Shown here in pieces: positions 6,699 to 9,414 of a stretch of 9,414 nucleotides of DNA; position 1 is the first letter of the stretch; every line of letters starts with the position of its first letter. The notes under the pieces are model-generated. The model worked only from the letters and a program-made list of their open reading frames with translations. It was not told where the DNA came from and searched no databases. A program made the translations under genes and the position numbers. Origin of the DNA: Candidatus Thorarchaeota archaeon (GTDB lineage: Archaea > Asgardarchaeota > Thorarchaeia > Thorarchaeales > Thorarchaeaceae); assembly GCA_030638785.1 (NCBI GenBank), contig DAOWDY010000268.1:1-9414 (forward strand), written 5' to 3'.

Positions 6699-8543
6699 AT
6701 GGGTGAGAGAGCGAAAGTCAAGGAAACTGTCAGTCTCTACTCCAAGGTGTGGCAGCTTCCCACCTACAAAGGGATTGTTCTCAGAACAATAGCGATGGCT
6801 GTTATCTCCGCGGGATTCCTTTCGCTGCTAGGGGTCATAGAAGTAGGAGTTGAAGGAGCAGTTCAAGAATTCCTAGCCTACACAAGTGTCCTGTTATCAA
6901 CGGCATTCATTGGCTCCGGAATGATGTACGTGATTGTTAGGAAAGAAGGGTCTCCTCTAGATGCCAGAAGAGCACTTGGCTCAGCCCAATTCGGACTCAT
7001 CTTCTGGTTCTTCCTTGGATCACTAGGTGGTCTCATCGACTTCATTTTGGGTGCGGCAACATTCGAGGCTAATATGTGGACTCTCGGACTTGCTATGGGG
7101 TATCTTGTTTTCGCTTTCCTGGTTACAGGGTTGAGCGATTATCATCCATTGCGTAACTTCATAGCAGCATTGATGCCCATACTCGTGTGGTTTATTGCCA
7201 ACACATTGATTGCTCAGCTCTTAGTGTTCCCAGTACTACTTCCACCTCTTTGGTATCTTACAATTCCGATATTATTCGTTATGGATTCTCTTGTAGTCAA
7301 CTACATTTTTAGAGCAGTCAGTCATCCATTCGAGAGAGACCTTGGAATAAATGGACCCGAGTTGCTTCGTGCATTTGGTTACGATTACCTTGTAGAGAAC
7401 CCAGAACCCATGGAGTCATTGATGACCAAAATCAGCGTGGTTCAGAACGTTCCTGTTGAATTACTGGTTTTCAAAAATAACAAGAGCCTTGTTGCGGTCG
7501 GTGTTGTTCTATATGTTCATCCAGGACCATTCAGAGACATTGGAAGTAGTGGACTGCCATCAGCAATTATGCGTCACATCAAGGATAAGCATGGAGTTCA
7601 AGCTTTCATTTTGCATGGTAACTGCACTCACCACCAGAATCTGACAAACAAGATTGACTACGATATTGTCATGAAGGAAATTGACAGACTAATCGATGAT
7701 GTCCAAGTCCATAAGAAAATCTCTGGCCCACACTGGACTGACGAAGGAAAGTTCAAGGTCTGGTCATTATTTGCTGGAAAGGATGTTCTTGCCATATCAA
7801 CAAGCTCACCAGAATTCACTGATGACATAGCACTTGAAGTAGGTAAAGAGGCTGCAGAAGCAGCAAGAAAGAGTGTTCCAGACCTGAGATACGTCGCATT
7901 ATCTGATGCCCATAACTGCATTGATGATCATGCAGTATCTGTGATGCCAGGAGACCCAGATTCAAAGATCTATGTCGAGTCAGTAAGGGAAGCGATTTCC
8001 AGTACTGCATTCATACCTCATGAAGAGTTCCAAGCTGGGATACACCAAGTGATTCCGGAGAACATCACATCAAAGGAGGGAATGGGACCCGGAGGTGTTG
8101 TCGCTCTCGTTTTGAAAACTGGGAAGGATTTGGCAACAATTATTTCCGTTGATGGAAATAACGTGAAAACAGGTTTTAGAGAAGAAATCCAAGATGCTCT
8201 CAGAGGAGAGGGATTTGATGTTTCTGAGGTAACTACAACGGACACTCACGTAGTGAATGCCATATCCTTGTCAAGCAAGGGATATTCTCCGGTGGGTAGC
8301 ATCAAACCAGACATTGTTCTCGATGCCGTCAAAAAGGCTGCAAACGCTGCTAGAGATAATCTTCAACCTGCAAGCGTAGGATTTGGATTTGGCGAAGCGA
8401 AGGGAATTCGTACATTCGGAGAGAAGGGCTTTGATATATTGACCCAGGACATAACAGAGGCATACCAGATTGCGAAGCGAAAGGGGTTAGTTATGGGTGG
8501 ACTTGCATTCCTTGCTTCCATTGTGCTCAGTTTCCTATTCTGA
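6699..8543 (+). CDS. DUF2070 family membrane protein, predicted membrane-anchored hydrolase
   Basis: The 614-residue product matches the archaeal DUF2070 architecture. Hydrophobic helices lie near residues 26-46, 57-79, 96-118, 126-144, 150-175 and 178-203, then a soluble domain of nearly 390 residues, and a single anchor helix at the extreme C-terminus (596-614). Family-type motifs are visible: HPGPFRDIGSSGLP (274-287), LHGNCTHHQN (305-314), SDAHNC (402-407) and TDTHVVNA (514-521). The recurring His and Asp residues suggest a metal site. As I recall, the family has been linked to the neutral ceramidase superfamily as a predicted lipid hydrolase, but I know of no experimental activity. The ATG is supported by GAGAGG eight bases upstream. 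The gene is divergent from the padR-exporter operon and shares its 152-base control region. Family call is confident; biochemical role is not known. Confidence 0.9.
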   Translation: MGERAKVKETVSLYSKVWQLPTYKGIVLRTIAMAVISAGFLSLLGVIEVGVEGAVQEFLAYTSVLLSTAFIGSGMMYVIVRKEGSPLDARRALGSAQFGLIFWFFLGSLGGLIDFILGAATFEANMWTLGLAMGYLVFAFLVTGLSDYHPLRNFIAALMPILVWFIANTLIAQLLVFPVLLPPLWYLTIPILFVMDSLVVNYIFRAVSHPFERDLGINGPELLRAFGYDYLVENPEPMESLMTKISVVQNVPVELLVFKNNKSLVAVGVVLYVHPGPFRDIGSSGLPSAIMRHIKDKHGVQAFILHGNCTHHQNLTNKIDYDIVMKEIDRLIDDVQVHKKISGPHWTDEGKFKVWSLFAGKDVLAISTSSPEFTDDIALEVGKEAAEAARKSVPDLRYVALSDAHNCIDDHAVSVMPGDPDSKIYVESVREAISSTAFIPHEEFQAGIHQVIPENITSKEGMGPGGVVALVLKTGKDLATIISVDGNNVKTGFREEIQDALRGEGFDVSEVTTTDTHVVNAISLSSKGYSPVGSIKPDIVLDAVKKAANAARDNLQPASVGFGFGEAKGIRTFGEKGFDILTQDITEAYQIAKRKGLVMGGLAFLASIVLSFLF

Positions 8544-8551
8544 ACCATTCC

Positions 8552-8566
8552 GGAAAGAAGATATTT
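8552..8566 (+). promoter_or_regulatory. Candidate BRE/TATA element before the ubiX gene
   Basis: A purine-rich GGAAAGAAG is followed by ATATTT (8561-8566). Transcription about 26 bases on, near 8590, would leave a short leader containing AAGGAGAG (8593-8600). The gap to the upstream gene is only 63 bases, so read-through from the DUF2070 gene is also plausible. Confidence 0.3.
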
Positions 8567-8606
8567 GTGGACGTAGAATGTCATCTACTGTAAAGGAGAG
8601 TAGTAC

Positions 8607-9173
8607 ATGAAGAAAAGAGTCCTCGTTTGTTTGACCGGAGCCAGTGGTGCAGTATATGGTGTTCGGGTAATTGATGCTCTCAAGGAACTCGGTCATGAGA
8701 TCCATCTAATAATCAGCAAGTGGGGAGTTAAGACTCTGAAATATGAAACCGGAGTCAATCCCGAGGATTTGAAGAAGCGCGTAGATTTAGTATATGAAGA
8801 GGATGACCTTGCAGCTGGACCAGCAAGTGGGAGCTTCCATCTAGATTCAATGATAATTGCACCCTGTTCAATGAAGACTTTGGCAGGCATTGCACATGGA
8901 TACGCTGACAATCTAATATCCCGAGCTGCTGATTGTAGTTTGAAGGAAAAGAGACCTCTTGTACTCATGGTTCGTGAAACCCCCATGAATCTCATTCACC
9001 TCAGAAACATGGCCCAAGTTACCGAGGCAGGTGCAGTGGTCTTTCCAGCTAGTCCAGCATTCTGGCACAAACCTAAGACAATCGATGAATTAGTGGATTC
9101 GTTGGTTGATAGAATGTTGACTCATCTCAAAGTGAAGGAGAAGGCATCAATTGAGTGGAAGGGGGAGTTGTAG
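8607..9173 (+). CDS. ubiX: UbiX-type flavin prenyltransferase
   Basis: The 188-residue protein has full family length. It joins a dimethylallyl group to FMN to make prenyl-FMN, the cofactor of UbiD-type decarboxylases. Visible motifs are GASGA (11-15), PASGSF (72-77), APCSMKTLAGIAHGYADNLI (85-104), LKEKRPLVLMVRETP (112-126) and NLIHLRNM (128-135). Aligned by eye with the Pseudomonas enzyme, Ser13, Glu47, Lys113, Arg123, Glu124 and Arg169 sit at the known active-site positions. Trp153 (in PAFWHKP) stands where bacterial enzymes usually have Tyr (PAFYHRP). ATG 8607 follows AAGGAGAG (8593-8600) by six bases. No UbiD gene is present in the window. In archaea the cofactor may serve UbiD-like decarboxylases in aromatic metabolism or in the mevalonate-related isoprenoid route; which applies here cannot be told. 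A PAD1-like aromatic-acid decarboxylase subunit name refers to the same family. Confidence 0.95.
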   Translation: MKKRVLVCLTGASGAVYGVRVIDALKELGHEIHLIISKWGVKTLKYETGVNPEDLKKRVDLVYEEDDLAAGPASGSFHLDSMIIAPCSMKTLAGIAHGYADNLISRAADCSLKEKRPLVLMVRETPMNLIHLRNMAQVTEAGAVVFPASPAFWHKPKTIDELVDSLVDRMLTHLKVKEKASIEWKGEL

Positions 9174-9189
9174 AGACCTATCTCACTAG

Positions 9190-9196
9190 TTATATT
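9190..9196 (+). promoter_or_regulatory. TATA-like box placed for a leaderless DUF2461 mRNA
   Basis: TTATATT is centred 26 bases before ATG 9219, exactly where an archaeal TATA box would sit if transcription began at that ATG. No Shine-Dalgarno sequence precedes either candidate ATG, which agrees with a leaderless transcript. Confidence 0.5.
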
Positions 9197-9218
9197 CCTC
9201 AAAATGAAAGTGTATGGT

Positions 9219-9414
9219 ATGACGACAATTCAGCCATTTGAGGGATTCCCAAAGGAAGGAATCAATTTTCTGAAAGATCTGAAAGAGAACAACAATCGTA
9301 ATTGGTTCAATGCAAACAAGAAGATCTACACTGAAAGCCTTCTCTCTCCAGCTCAATCCTTTGTCTCGGAACTGGGTGAAAAATTGAGTAATGCTCTGGT
9401 CGATATTAGATACG
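9219..9414 (+). CDS. DUF2461 (TIGR02453-type) protein, 5' part only
   Basis: Sixty-five codons are present before the window ends, so the gene is truncated by the edge, not broken. The translation begins MTTIQPFEGFPKEGINFLKD and continues with NNNRNWFNANKKIY, then PAQSFVSELGEKL. The FxGFP...FL..L..NN..WF..NK..Y pattern is the N-terminal signature of the DUF2461 family, whose complete members run to a little over 200 residues. They are soluble proteins of unknown function, widespread in bacteria and also found in archaea. An in-frame ATG at 9204 would add five residues, but the family start and the TATA spacing favour 9219. The gene lies 45 bases after ubiX. Confidence 0.85.
   Translation, partial: MTTIQPFEGFPKEGINFLKDLKENNNRNWFNANKKIYTESLLSPAQSFVSELGEKLSNALVDIRY

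Noticed and set aside
8693..8995. 100-codon minus-strand open frame inside ubiX
   Set aside because: It is antisense to the most conserved part of UbiX and has no independent support.
9174..9218. Terminator after ubiX
   Set aside because: No T-run or stem-loop is visible in these 45 bases; only the TATA-like box of the next gene stands out.

Overview
The window reads as archaeal chromosomal DNA, most likely from an Asgard archaeon; a Thorarchaeota-like lineage is my best guess, but sequence reading alone does not prove it. The grounds are a DUF2070 membrane protein (a family known essentially from archaea), TATA-like boxes about 26 bases before starts, GGAGG/GGTG-type Shine-Dalgarno sites, moderate GC, and a first gene whose N-terminus looks like the longin-type 'IKSLYIIK...G' strand common in Asgard proteins. 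No rRNA, tRNA, CRISPR array, insertion sequence or phage gene was seen.

Layout. Bases 10-1206 (+) encode a 398-residue soluble protein with a longin-like N-terminus and possible helix-turn-helix-like central segments. Bases 1280-2053 (+) encode an orphan protein with about eight membrane helices. Its stop codon overlaps, tail to tail, the stop of a minus-strand operon. That operon (6546 down to 2050) is padR-type regulator, then ABC exporter subunit A (619 aa), then ABC exporter subunit B (695 aa). The three genes are tightly packed: a 4-base gap, then a TAATG one-base overlap. Between the operon and the divergent DUF2070 gene lies a 152-base control region. It starts with five head-to-tail 12-base units, directly against the padR start codon and overlapping a TATA-like box. 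Bases 6699-8543 (+) encode the DUF2070 protein, 8607-9173 (+) a UbiX-type flavin prenyltransferase, and 9219 to the window edge the start of a DUF2461 protein, probably translated from a leaderless mRNA.

How the genes work together. The clearest system is a self-contained efflux module: a PadR regulator, its probable operator array, and a heterodimeric ABC exporter in which one ATP site is degenerate (Asp for the catalytic Glu, Gln for the switch His, LSAGQ signature) and the other is canonical. This parallels the bacterial LmrR/LmrCD arrangement. Subunit B also carries a Gly/Met-rich tail and a Met-rich helix that are not part of the ABC fold. The plus-strand genes on either side look like separate functions: a putative trafficking or signalling adaptor, a predicted membrane-anchored hydrolase, and prenyl-FMN cofactor synthesis.
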